Assembly (NCBI RefSeq): GCF_024055895.1
Contig: NZ_JAMXLE010000001.1
Span: 682,001-746,000, forward strand
Direction of reading: 5' to 3'
From: Rhizobium sp. L1K21
Lineage (GTDB): Bacteria; Pseudomonadota; Alphaproteobacteria; Rhizobiales; Rhizobiaceae
DNA length: 64,000 nt
Positions 1 to 7,404 of the stretch are shown piece after piece (positions within the stretch are counted from its first letter, which is position 1; every line of letters starts with the position of its first letter). The position numbers and the translations under genes are program-made. A model generated the notes under the pieces. It did not search any database, had not been told where the DNA came from, and worked only from the letters and a program-made list of their open reading frames with translations.

Positions 1-261
1 AGCCTCGTCGATCTCGTCGTCGCTTTCGCGCATTTCCGGTGGCGAAATGACAACCTCCGTTGTGACCAGACCGAATGTGTCCATCAGCTTCTTGAGCTGA
101 ATCGCAGCGCGCTTCGAGGGCGCCGCAAGCTGCCCCTTGAGTCCTGTCCCTTTGAAATTGGCCGCAAAGTGCTGACTGACGTCTAGCGCAATAGACTGTA
201 ATCGAGACTCAATACCTTCAATCTCACGCGTTCGGCTCATCTTGCGTTTGATGTCGGCTAA
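1..261 (-). pseudogene. Fragment of a type I restriction HsdR-like protein
   Basis: An open minus-strand frame runs off the left edge of the window. It reads as a soluble segment containing KGQLAAPSKRAAI and VTTEVVISPPEMRE, which resemble the post-helicase region of HsdR subunits; this match is from memory. The first ATG is at 240, but the same frame continues upstream to about 261. There the integrase gene ends out of frame, so the visible 5' end is a junction and not a natural gene start. A full HsdR is about 1000 residues, so this is at most an internal-to-C-terminal piece unless a start at 240 is used. Inference: the hsdR gene was cut by a deletion or insertion that also removed the integrase catalytic domain. 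Confidence 0.45.
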
Positions 262-926
262 CCTTCCGCCTCGCATCCCATCAGGAAGGATTTGATTTCG
301 GTATCGGACAGCCATCGTTCGCGGGCGACTTCCTTGATGAGCGGTTTCAGACCGGCCACGGGCGATATTTCGACAACGCCTTGATCGATGCACCATGAAT
401 ACAGTTTTTTGATTGCAGCCAGTCCACGGTTTGCCCGTGTGCCTCTTCCACCATTGTCCTCAATGTCAGATATCAGGCGTTCAAGCTCGCGAATGACATC
501 GGCACGTTTGATAGCGTCGATCTTCAGCCCATGAAGCTTGTTTATGCGCAGCAATACGCTTTCGGTTCCCTTCCAGTCCTTGGTGTGCCGTTTGGCGTGC
601 TTTTCGATGAACTGAGGGATGACGTCGCCAAGCGTCAAGGATTTCGGCGCTGGCTCATCCTCGCGCTTCTGAAACAATCCCAATTGAATATCGCGCAGGA
701 TCATTTGCGCCTTTTCACGCGCATCCTTCAGCGACAGGATTGGCCACGACCCAAGCTTGATGCGCCGGGACCGGCCATCGATGCGCGTTGCCAGATACCA
801 GACCTTTGCACCTGTGGCTGAGACACGAAGCAACAGCCCGGTCAGCAATTCATCGCGGACCTCGTAGCGCTTGCCAGACGCAGGCGGCAAATGTTCAATC
901 AGTTTGGGCGTCAGGTTTTTCTTCAT
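258..926 (-). pseudogene. Truncated P4-type tyrosine integrase lacking the catalytic domain
   Basis: The N-terminus (MKKNLTPKLIEHLPPASGKR) and GLLLRVSATGAKVWYL are typical of the arm-type DNA-binding DUF4102 domain of P4-like integrases. A SAM-like core-binding domain follows at about residues 100-190. The frame ends about 25 residues after the motif ERWLSDTEIKSF, exactly where the catalytic domain should begin. No Arg-His-x-x-Arg-Tyr catalytic set is present. Length is about 222 residues against a usual 390-420. The stop codon lies at the junction with the HsdR-like frame. The start at 926 is preferred to the ATG at 935 because MKKNLTP is the usual family beginning. Such integrases insert into tRNA genes, and a tRNA 3' half lies at 4408-4453. 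The protein cannot recombine DNA by itself. Confidence 0.8.
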
Positions 927-1036
927 GACGCGCAAAATAAGATTGCAACGTCCGATTGTCAGGGTATGGTTTGAGAGGGTTTTGTCGCTGTCTAGCTTGT
1001 TTACTTAGAACGCTCTCTTTTCAAAACCTCGCGAAT

Positions 1037-3211
1037 CTATGACTTGACGCGTCCCGCCGCATACATGGTCGTCAGTACCGTTCTTCCCAAGATTGAACCC
1101 TGTTTTAGCCTCATTTGATAAGCGAAGTAGCAAAAAAGGCCAGAAATAAAAGTTACTGTAAGTACATGCTGGCGGACATGATCGTTTGAGGGGTGTGACA
1201 CGGTTTGAATCAAGAAATAGACAACAGCGAGCGATATTATCATATTACCGATAGTTGCTATCCCAGTTAGTGATAAATACTTGTATATCGCTGTGTTGCT
1301 TTTGCTCTTCACCGAAATGAAAATGTAAATAGATCCGAGTATTGCTCCTGGCAAAGCAATTGGGATTACAAAAAACGATGGTATGAAGCTAAACAGAAAA
1401 CCCAAGAGGGCCCCAAATGGTCCAATCAATTTGCTAAAGAAATACAGGTATTTTATCTCGTTAGTTTTTCTGAGGTAGTAGAAGAATTCCCTGTTGAGCC
1501 CGTATATGATGGACACCCAAATGTACTGTGTAAAAGCAGTTGGGATAAACATATATGTTGCGGTTTCTGGTGGAAACACGATCCCCGGATACACTCCCGA
1601 AAAATAGTCATTTATAGGCAGCAGCAAGTTGAATGCCTGTTCGGGAAACGCAATTCTCCAAAAATAGACGATTGCAAAAAACCATAATAGCAGGGTTTCC
1701 GGCAAGCCAATGTCAATACTGCCATTTTCGTCTCTACGAGCAAAATTCAGAAAGGGAGACACGTAATCTAAGGATGTGAATGCCGGTTTTTCGGAAGAGG
1801 ATCGATCTACTATTTGCTCGATCGCGATTCTTTGCTCGGGTGGCAAAAATCTAGGTTCTCTAGCCATGAGGTGGTCCATAAGGAGGTCGTGTACCAACCT
1901 GAGCCTGTGATCCTCTATATCTCTTTCATCGAAGACTTTTTTGTCCCTGAGAAACTGAATGCATCTCTCACACTTGGATTCGGGTAGGTGACTTATATGT
2001 GTCAAGTCTTTGATGTTAAGGGCAGAGTTCTTGCGCTTGTTGAAGCTTGCAACGCAGAAAAGTATGTTCTCGAGATCTGCGGACTTTAGATGATCATGTT
2101 GTACGTAGCCGAATTCGTCTAGCAGCGAGCCGATATAGGCCTCGAGAAACATCTTCTCTCCCGAATACAGACGTCCGCCAATTGCTTTTATTTTCTTTAT
2201 TCCTATGCTTTCAATTAAGTATCCGGCGAGTTGGAAAATAAATGCGTTTATTGTACCTTTTTCAGTAAGATTATCTAAAATCCAGGTTGTATCGGTGTCA
2301 TTTACTTGAAGCTTATTAAGCTTTATCTTAATCCGCTCTGCGAGGCCTAGATCATCCTCTGCGTCAAAACCCTCTACAAAAAATATCTCGAAGCCGCGTT
2401 CACCTAACATCGAGATTAGGCCATCAATCCTGTCCGATCTTATGGTGAATATCGTCTTGCAGAATTCGCTTTCTTTCAGCTTTTCCAAAAGCTCGGTTGT
2501 TCTCTTCCGATCCTTTTTAGAGAGACTTTGAAACGAGGGGCTAAGCCGTTCTGATTGGTCGAAGATCAAAATTGTTGGTTCTTCGAACAGGAGACCAACC
2601 AGCCTATCGATTGCTGATTTGAGATTAGCCTCACCATTTGAAATAATTTCAGTAACTAAGCTCTGCGCTTGAACGTTATCGCTTTTTCCAACCTTGGCGA
2701 GAATTGCATCAATAACTTCTACAAAGCCAGCAGAGTTCGATTCTAATTCTATGATCTTTTTTTCTCTATTTCTGGCCTTGAAATTTTCTTTGAGCGTGGA
2801 TTTTCCGGCGCCGCTTTCTCCTATTATAATAAGATGCGTTTTCTGTAGTGAGATAATCTTGTTTTCGAGATCATTTAGAAGACCAATTCGATTTAGTAAG
2901 AATTTCTCGCGCTCTTCATGCGTGATATTTGATAGAAAAGGATAAAAGTGACGGCATGAAATATGACTTAGAAGCTCTACTGGCGACACCTTTTTCCAAG
3001 CAAGGATGACAACCAACAGCGTAATTATGCAGGATCCAATTAATACCCATGGCCATTTCTGATCTTGGTAGGCGCTGTAGAAATCTGCTGCACCGAACAA
3101 TCCGAGGATCGGCAGCAGCAGCTGGACATAGCGATGGTGATAACAGAAATCCCAGAAATTATTTGTGGTAGAATTTTCCCTGACATCTGCGTTGAATTCG
3201 TTAAATTTCAC
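1037..3211 (-). CDS. Membrane P-loop (STAND/KAP-like) NTPase, candidate defence sensor
   Basis: A protein of about 724 residues with two hydrophobic segments near the N-terminus (about 27-42 and 54-71). A P-loop follows with Walker A GESGAGKST near 131-139 and Walker B ILIFDQSER near 214-222. A helical, winged-helix-like stretch comes next, and then about six membrane segments from residue 525 to the end. The fold resembles STAND or KAP ATPases, but I cannot name a family. It faces the patatin gene head to head. The ATG at 3286 would overlap the first codons of the patatin gene, so I prefer the GTG at 3211, which leaves a 44-bp gap; the choice is uncertain. Base composition is much more AT-rich than the rest of the window, a sign of transfer. 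Inferred role: membrane-bound sensor or switch working with the lipase. KAP-type membrane NTPases are also found outside defence loci. Confidence 0.65.
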   Translation of the reverse strand: MKFNEFNADVRENSTTNNFWDFCYHHRYVQLLLPILGLFGAADFYSAYQDQKWPWVLIGSCIITLLVVILAWKKVSPVELLSHISCRHFYPFLSNITHEEREKFLLNRIGLLNDLENKIISLQKTHLIIIGESGAGKSTLKENFKARNREKKIIELESNSAGFVEVIDAILAKVGKSDNVQAQSLVTEIISNGEANLKSAIDRLVGLLFEEPTILIFDQSERLSPSFQSLSKKDRKRTTELLEKLKESEFCKTIFTIRSDRIDGLISMLGERGFEIFFVEGFDAEDDLGLAERIKIKLNKLQVNDTDTTWILDNLTEKGTINAFIFQLAGYLIESIGIKKIKAIGGRLYSGEKMFLEAYIGSLLDEFGYVQHDHLKSADLENILFCVASFNKRKNSALNIKDLTHISHLPESKCERCIQFLRDKKVFDERDIEDHRLRLVHDLLMDHLMAREPRFLPPEQRIAIEQIVDRSSSEKPAFTSLDYVSPFLNFARRDENGSIDIGLPETLLLWFFAIVYFWRIAFPEQAFNLLLPINDYFSGVYPGIVFPPETATYMFIPTAFTQYIWVSIIYGLNREFFYYLRKTNEIKYLYFFSKLIGPFGALLGFLFSFIPSFFVIPIALPGAILGSIYIFISVKSKSNTAIYKYLSLTGIATIGNMIISLAVVYFLIQTVSHPSNDHVRQHVLTVTFISGLFCYFAYQMRLKQGSILGRTVLTTMYAAGRVKS

Positions 3212-3255
3212 AGCTAAAACCCCGGCCAAGTGCTTTAGAGAGGCTACAACCTGCC

Positions 3256-4212
3256 ATGGAAAAATCAACACAAAACAAGATAGCAATGATCCTCGGGGAT
3301 GGAGGGATAAAGGCTGGTTTTATTGCCGGTGCGGCCGATGAGGTGCTGCGTGAATTTCCAAATTTTGCCAATGATCTGGATTACATGGTTGGAGCGTCAG
3401 CGAGCGCCGGTAACGTTGTCTACTATCTCGCCATGGGGGATCACCATCCTGGCAAAGAAATGTGGACGACGCTTCTTACTGATCCACGATTTATGAATTT
3501 CAAAGGCGTTGGTGACCTCTATCGAGACCAACCCCTCTATGATTTGGATTTCATGGTCGAGACAATATTTAAGAAAGAGACCCCAATCGATCAAAGCAAA
3601 GTGAAGCACCATAAAATTCAGTGCTTTTTGCCCGTTCAAGATTCGGAATCAGAACAGATTGTCTATTTCACTAATCGACCGGTATCAGATGATACACGCC
3701 GGGATTTGCGTGAGGTGGAGAAGCTCGATTTGTACGAAGTGATTAAGGCTGCCAGTGCTGCGCCACTAATCTTTGACTCGGTCGTGCCACTTGAAAGCAA
3801 AACATATTTGGATGCGGCGGCTCTAGATCCGCTACCTATTGATATACCTGAAATTCTTTCCTCAAAAAAGGTGATTATCCTCACGAAAGGGAAGGCAAAC
3901 CTTCTAAAGAAGTTTAGGTATGTTTTGGTTTCTTTGCTGTTTTTAGTTTTCGTATTTCCATTCAAGAGACGTAAGCTAAGTGCATCAAAATATATTCAAT
4001 ACGCCCTAAAGCCTTTTAAATTGAATCGACTGATTGATATAGCAATCAACGAAGAGCAGGCTGGTCGTGCAGTTATTATTTGGCCTACAGAGAAAATCGG
4101 TGGCCTGCTAGACAATTCCTCTGAAACTCTTGCAAAGACCTACGATCATGGTCAAGCGGCAGCAAGAGCAAAATTTGATGACATCAAGAAGATGTTGCTG
4201 GAGGGGGTGTAG
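3256..4212 (+). CDS. Patatin-like phospholipase with internal membrane helix
   Basis: The 318-residue protein has the patatin elements in order: a glycine-rich oxyanion loop GDGGIKAG (14-21), a nucleophile elbow GASAS with Ser48, and a DAA motif with Asp186 in LDAAALDPLPI as the partner of the Ser-Asp dyad. The elbow departs from the usual GxSxG, since the last Gly is Ser50 followed by Ala-Gly. A strongly hydrophobic stretch at about 220-237 (VLVSLLFLVFVFPF) flanked by basic residues looks like a membrane helix, unusual for soluble patatins. A purine-rich GAGAGG precedes the ATG. It is divergent from the membrane NTPase with almost no space between them. Inferred role: a lipase acting on the inner membrane, possibly released by the NTPase. 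Patatins of this kind serve as effectors in CBASS (CapV), which is why a defence role is considered. Confidence 0.7.
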   Translation: MEKSTQNKIAMILGDGGIKAGFIAGAADEVLREFPNFANDLDYMVGASASAGNVVYYLAMGDHHPGKEMWTTLLTDPRFMNFKGVGDLYRDQPLYDLDFMVETIFKKETPIDQSKVKHHKIQCFLPVQDSESEQIVYFTNRPVSDDTRRDLREVEKLDLYEVIKAASAAPLIFDSVVPLESKTYLDAAALDPLPIDIPEILSSKKVIILTKGKANLLKKFRYVLVSLLFLVFVFPFKRRKLSASKYIQYALKPFKLNRLIDIAINEEQAGRAVIIWPTEKIGGLLDNSSETLAKTYDHGQAAARAKFDDIKKMLLEGV

Positions 4213-4583
4213 TCAAACAGTCGCAAAATGCTCGGTTGTGTGTGGTTACTCTAACTTGGGTGCCACAGGGGAGCTAAAATCGCTGCGCTTGAATGAACGC
4301 ATTTGAAAATACTCGGGATAGATCGGAAAGCCCGACTTCAACCAATTCAATGATCTACCGAAACAAGCTGCTAACACCTGAACCACATCGCGCAGACACC
4401 TTGGCCAAATCATAATCCTTGTGTCGGGGGTTCAAATCCCTCCTCCGCTACCAAAAACATTTAAATATTTCAGATGCTTACGTCTTTTTCTGCGACGGGA
4501 AACCCATGCGTAGATGGGCCGGGTGCCATTCTGGGTGTCAGGTGTGAAACTGGCCTAACCGATGTTCCTCGTCTAGGTTTGGA
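4213..4583. other. Gene-free stretch of 371 bases containing a tRNA remnant
   Basis: No open frame with a convincing start was found on either strand between the patatin stop and the ImmA/IrrE gene stop. The only recognisable content is the tRNA 3' half at 4408-4453. Sequence left of it is AT-rich like the island; sequence right of it is more mixed. It probably holds the right boundary of the low-GC island. Confidence 0.6.
4408..4453 (+). other. 3' half of tRNA-Met(CAT), probable attachment site copy
   Basis: The stretch reads as anticodon loop TCATAA with CAT, variable loop GTGTC, T-stem GGGGG, T-loop TTCAAAT, T-stem CCCTC, 3' acceptor strand CTCCGCT, discriminator A and CCA. The five T-stem pairs form with one G-T. 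The preceding bases do not pair with the 3' anticodon strand and no D-arm is present, so the 5' half of the gene is missing. Duplicated tRNA 3' ends that begin at the anticodon loop are the classic product of tyrosine-integrase insertion into a tRNA gene. It therefore probably marks one boundary of the island that carried the truncated integrase. The intact tRNA-Met is not in this window. Confidence 0.7.
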
Positions 4584-5378
4584 TCAGTAGCGTCTTCGGT
4601 TCGACCATTCTGGTTCCTCTTCTATCATTTTGTTGTCTTTGATTGTGAGAAGAACGAGTACCTCATCACTGTTGATGCGCTTCGCCTGTTCAAAAATCTC
4701 GTAGCGCTGCGCTTCATTCCGATCAAACCATGCATCAGCGCCTATAAGCTGCCGGACACTACCCCCTTCAGACTTACCAAATAATGTGTCAAATGCTGAG
4801 GATTGTGCGTCCAGTTCGTCACGTGGGAACCAACGCCTATGAAACATAGGTGCTTGAGTAAACCAACGTCGACCTGTCCGAGTGTGGCACACCAGCATAC
4901 AGGGCCAAATGTCGGCCTCAACTAAGCGAATTGCTGTCGCGGGCAAGCTTGTGTGAAAGTCCCTGGCGAATTCTTCGATGACTTTGAAATTGAGTTGTTT
5001 TCGGTCTCGCGCTCTTGGCAAGACAAGGTAATGCGGAAGCAATAGGGACGCAGCATAACCATTTGCCACTCGCTCGGCCTGTATTTTTTGCTTAGGCTGA
5101 TATTCTTCTATTCGGCATTGCAGTCTTTTGCCACGGTGGTAATGCCAATGCCCCAGTTCATGCGCGATTGAAAATCGCTTACGTTGAGGTGCCTTATTTT
5201 CATCAACTGAAATGATTGCTCTGTTTTTATAGCCGAGAATGTCGGCTTCACATCCGCATAGATTGCAATATCGCACCTCGGCACCCTGATCGTAGGCGAT
5301 GGCTTCCAGATCAATTTCAGCGGGCTCGGTGACACCGAGCGACTTCAAAAGCCGCTCGGCAGGATTAATTACCTTCAT
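4584..5378 (-). CDS. ImmA/IrrE family metallopeptidase
   Basis: A 264-residue protein with the zinc-binding motif HELGHW (His73, Glu74, His77), followed by a long helical region and the hydrophobic YAASLLLP, the arrangement of the ImmA/IrrE (DUF955) family. ImmA of ICEBs1 cleaves a repressor, and IrrE/DdrO pairs do the same in Deinococcus; the substrate here is unknown. Two Cys pairs (CNLCGC, residues 38-43) near the N-terminus are additional and might bind metal. The gene overlaps the stop of the upstream coiled-coil gene by four bases (ATGA), so the two are translationally coupled. The context suggests a protease controlling the sigma-like or coiled-coil protein encoded upstream. Confidence 0.8.
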   Translation of the reverse strand: MKVINPAERLLKSLGVTEPAEIDLEAIAYDQGAEVRYCNLCGCEADILGYKNRAIISVDENKAPQRKRFSIAHELGHWHYHRGKRLQCRIEEYQPKQKIQAERVANGYAASLLLPHYLVLPRARDRKQLNFKVIEEFARDFHTSLPATAIRLVEADIWPCMLVCHTRTGRRWFTQAPMFHRRWFPRDELDAQSSAFDTLFGKSEGGSVRQLIGADAWFDRNEAQRYEIFEQAKRINSDEVLVLLTIKDNKMIEEEPEWSNRRRY

Positions 5379-5800
5379 GTGTCGCCGTCGCTTTCTGGAT
5401 CGATTACACCCAGGCGAATTAGATCATTGTATTTTCGTAGAACCTCCTCATCGGTCAACTCATTTTCCGTTTCATTTCGTGCGGCCATAGATACCCCCTC
5501 TTGCGACAATGCATTACGCAGTCTTTGTCGTGCGACGGCGATATCTGTGTTTCGCTCGGTACGGTGGTGCTGTTCGGCGGAGCGAAGTCGAGCTTTTGCA
5601 GCCTTCATGCGCTCCTTGCCTGCGAGTATTGAAGCTTCGCTGAATTTTACTCTCATCTCATCAGCGACTATTTTGGGGTCTAGCCCAGCCTCCCTGACTT
5701 CGGCGATGATTTCTTCATCTGACATAGAGAAGAGGTCGTCGAAGAGTGCGTCGGCGAGCGACACCAACTTCCTTCTTTCGTCGTATCTCTTGTCTGTCAT
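5375..5800 (-). CDS. Small charged coiled-coil protein of unknown function
   Basis: A 141-residue protein that I do not recognise. It is rich in Lys, Arg, Glu and Ala, has a predicted helical segment at about residues 50-100 with heptad-like spacing, and ends in an acidic tail. It has no signal peptide or membrane segment. The start codon overlaps the stop of the sigma-like gene by four bases, and its own stop overlaps the start of the metallopeptidase gene by four. It is thus the middle member of a tightly coupled three-gene unit. A plausible but unproven role is the proteolysis target or an anti-sigma-like partner. Confidence 0.6.
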   Translation of the reverse strand: MTDKRYDERRKLVSLADALFDDLFSMSDEEIIAEVREAGLDPKIVADEMRVKFSEASILAGKERMKAAKARLRSAEQHHRTERNTDIAVARQRLRNALSQEGVSMAARNETENELTDEEVLRKYNDLIRLGVIDPESDGDT

Positions 5801-6372
5801 AGCGTGAACCCGTTCTGTCTTGCGTCATTCAATTTCCGCCTTATGTAACGCCGTTTAGTGTTGAAACTGGTTTGGTCTAGCCCCGTTGCCAACCGCAGTT
5901 CCGCTCCTTCAGAACCGGTCAACATGCCGATGACAATGAGCTGTGCTTCTTCGTCTCCATCGAATAGGTCCAGCAGTCTGTTTTCTGTGCCACGAACTGT
6001 TTCATTTGTGATCATCCTTTCCTCTGCGGTTGGACTCGGTTCCTTGAGCGTAAGCGCCACCGAGTTTTGTAATTCTTCGTCCTGCAGCGAAATCTCTTCG
6101 CGCTGGTTTTCGATCTTTTGAAGTTCATTGTGAGCTATGCTGCGCATCGCTTCCGCGATAAATTTTACTACTCTCACATTTCTTGGACAGCTTCTGGTCC
6201 CGGCCAAGGCCCGACAATACGCTTCTTGTAGAAGCTCTTCCGGTTCAACGGGATAGTGCGCGTAAAGCTGGGACACCTTTTTGAGGCGAAGCAAATCCGC
6301 GTCTGAAAACTCGTTGATTGCTTCCTCGAGTTCTTGAGGCGTCAAGGCGCCGGTCTTTTCTATGCTGTCCAT
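5797..6372 (-). CDS. Sigma-70-like (region 2/region 4) small regulator
   Basis: A protein of about 191 residues. The segment EPEELLQEAYCRALAG followed by VKFIAEAMRSIAHNEL resembles sigma region 2 (EDLLQEA is the usual core). The C-terminal stretch LDQTSFNTKRRYIRRKLNDA looks like the recognition helix of a region 4-type helix-turn-helix. It is smaller and more diverged than a normal ECF factor, so DNA binding is probable but full sigma activity is not certain. I use the ATG at 6372 because AAAGGTG stands before it at proper distance; the longer frame to 6462 would put a large dyad inside the coding part. It is the first gene of the unit with the coiled-coil protein and the metallopeptidase, and divergent from the small genes to the right. 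Confidence 0.6.
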   Translation of the reverse strand: MDSIEKTGALTPQELEEAINEFSDADLLRLKKVSQLYAHYPVEPEELLQEAYCRALAGTRSCPRNVRVVKFIAEAMRSIAHNELQKIENQREEISLQDEELQNSVALTLKEPSPTAEERMITNETVRGTENRLLDLFDGDEEAQLIVIGMLTGSEGAELRLATGLDQTSFNTKRRYIRRKLNDARQNGFTL

Positions 6373-6399
6373 TTGCTCAACACCTTTTCTCGAAGTCCT

Positions 6400-6462
6400 A
6401 TGCTGAAAAAAAACCTTCGCACGGACAGACGGCATGTCCGAGCCGCGACATTTTTTCAGCAT
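6400..6462. promoter_or_regulatory. 63-bp concentric double inverted repeat between divergent genes
   Basis: The outer arms ATGCTGAAAAAA (6400-6411) and TTTTTTCAGCAT (6451-6462) are perfect complements. The inner arms CGGACA (6422-6427) and TGTCCG (6435-6440) are also perfect. Both repeats are centred on base 6431, so the whole is one extended dyad with mismatched gaps. It lies between the sigma-like gene (start 6372, minus) and the SinR-like gene (start 6512, plus), where both promoters must be. It is probably an operator or a strong hairpin in the leader RNA. The bound factor is unknown; the sigma-like protein or a repressor cleaved by the metallopeptidase are candidates. Confidence 0.6.
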
Positions 6463-6511
6463 GGGAAGTTAAGGCCGAAGACTTGGCTGATCGCATACCT
6501 TGAGGAATACC

Positions 6512-6790
6512 ATGATCTACTCAGTTAACTACGACTTGAACCGTCCCGGGCAAAATTACAGCGATCTTCATGATGCAATCAAGAGCTGTGGCGCCTGGTG
6601 GCACTATCTCGACTCTTATTGGTTGGTTGACACCAGCCTCACGGCCAAGGGCATTTGGGACAAGATTGCTCCATTTGCAGATGGCAACGACAATTTCTTC
6701 ATTGTGGGAATTACCCGTGACTATAGCGGTTGGCTGCCTCAACCGGCTTGGGATTGGATCAATTCTCGCACTGATAAGATGGCTGCTTAG
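6512..6790 (+). CDS. SinR family protein (Cas2-like fold predicted)
   Basis: A 92-residue protein starting MIYSVNYDLN, followed by YSDLHDAIKSCGAWWHYL and WLVDT. The alternation of strand, helix, strand, strand, helix, strand and the early Asp resemble the ferredoxin-like Cas2/VapD fold. Proteins annotated as SinR family in Rhizobiales have this pattern. No CRISPR array or other cas gene lies in the window, so this is a stand-alone homologue of unknown activity. The ATG at 6512 follows GAGGA at good distance. It heads a short plus-strand run with the DUF2188 gene and a third small gene. Confidence 0.65.
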   Translation: MIYSVNYDLNRPGQNYSDLHDAIKSCGAWWHYLDSYWLVDTSLTAKGIWDKIAPFADGNDNFFIVGITRDYSGWLPQPAWDWINSRTDKMAA

Positions 6791-6803
6791 AAAGGAGCGC
6801 GGA

Positions 6804-7028
6804 ATGACCGGTAAAAATCAATATGTCGTCAAGAATGGCGAAGGTTGGGGTGTACGCGGCGAGGGTAATGAACGTCTCACGAAGGCGTTTGATACTCAAC
6901 GTGAAGCCATTGAATATGGCCGCGACATTGCTCGCAATCAGGGTGCGGAGTTCCGCATTCAAGGCCAAGACGCCAAGTTTCGCGAGGCTTGGAGCTATGG
7001 CAATGATCCTTATCCACCGAAAGGCTGA
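6804..7028 (+). CDS. DUF2188 domain protein
   Basis: A 74-residue protein whose pattern NQYVVKNGEGWGVRGEGN, then a helix KAFDTQREAIEYGRDIA and then EFRIQGQDAKF, matches DUF2188, a small ferredoxin-like domain in which two strand hairpins flank a helix. Its function is not established. AAAGGAG stands seven bases before the ATG. It lies 13 bases after the SinR-like gene and just before another small gene, so the three are probably one transcript that ends at the hairpin near 7274. Confidence 0.75.
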   Translation: MTGKNQYVVKNGEGWGVRGEGNERLTKAFDTQREAIEYGRDIARNQGAEFRIQGQDAKFREAWSYGNDPYPPKG

Positions 7029-7031
7029 CCT

Positions 7032-7241
7032 ATGATCAAGATGAAATTCAATGGAAGAACCTTTACCAACGGGCGCTCGTTGGCCGACGCGATGGTTCGT
7101 GACATGAACCAAAAGATCGAACGCAATTTACGTCAGGCAGCGTCGTCGTCGGGCGTTCGCATTAAAAAGACTAGTCAGGGCTTTGAATTTGAAGGTAGCC
7201 CTGAAAATATTAGTCGCCTGCAAAAGCGATTGGAAAAATAA
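7032..7241 (+). CDS. Small basic protein of unknown function
   Basis: A 69-residue basic protein (MIKMKFNGRTFTNGRSLADA at the start) that I do not recognise. A strand-helix-strand pattern is likely: an N-terminal hairpin, a helix around MVRDMNQKIERNLRQ, and C-terminal strands around GVRIKKTSQGFEFEG. This general shape is common in small phage- or plasmid-borne proteins. It starts three bases after the DUF2188 stop, with AAAGG upstream inside that gene. The spacing and coding texture support a real gene. Confidence 0.55.
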   Translation: MIKMKFNGRTFTNGRSLADAMVRDMNQKIERNLRQAASSSGVRIKKTSQGFEFEGSPENISRLQKRLEK

Positions 7242-7273
7242 AGCTCTTAACTGAGTGCCTTCTCAAAAAAATA

Positions 7274-7302
7274 GCGCGGCTTGATTATCGCCGCGCCTTT
7301 TT
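7274..7302 (+). terminator. Rho-independent terminator after the small-gene run
   Basis: The arms GCGCGGC and GCCGCGC are separated by a nine-base loop and followed by CTTTTT. It closes the transcript of the SinR-like, DUF2188 and 69-residue genes. Confidence 0.8.
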
Positions 7303-7404
7303 CGTTCTTTCCTGAAATTCACTTCCCGACAAACAGCCCTCTCGCTTCCTTCTCGCCTGCACCCATTGCCAAAGGCTGCTGGATTTGCAGCGCCTGCAAG
7401 TACT

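Noticed and set aside
6512-6790. SinR-like protein as part of a CRISPR-Cas locus
   Set aside because: No repeat-spacer array, cas1 or other cas gene in the window.
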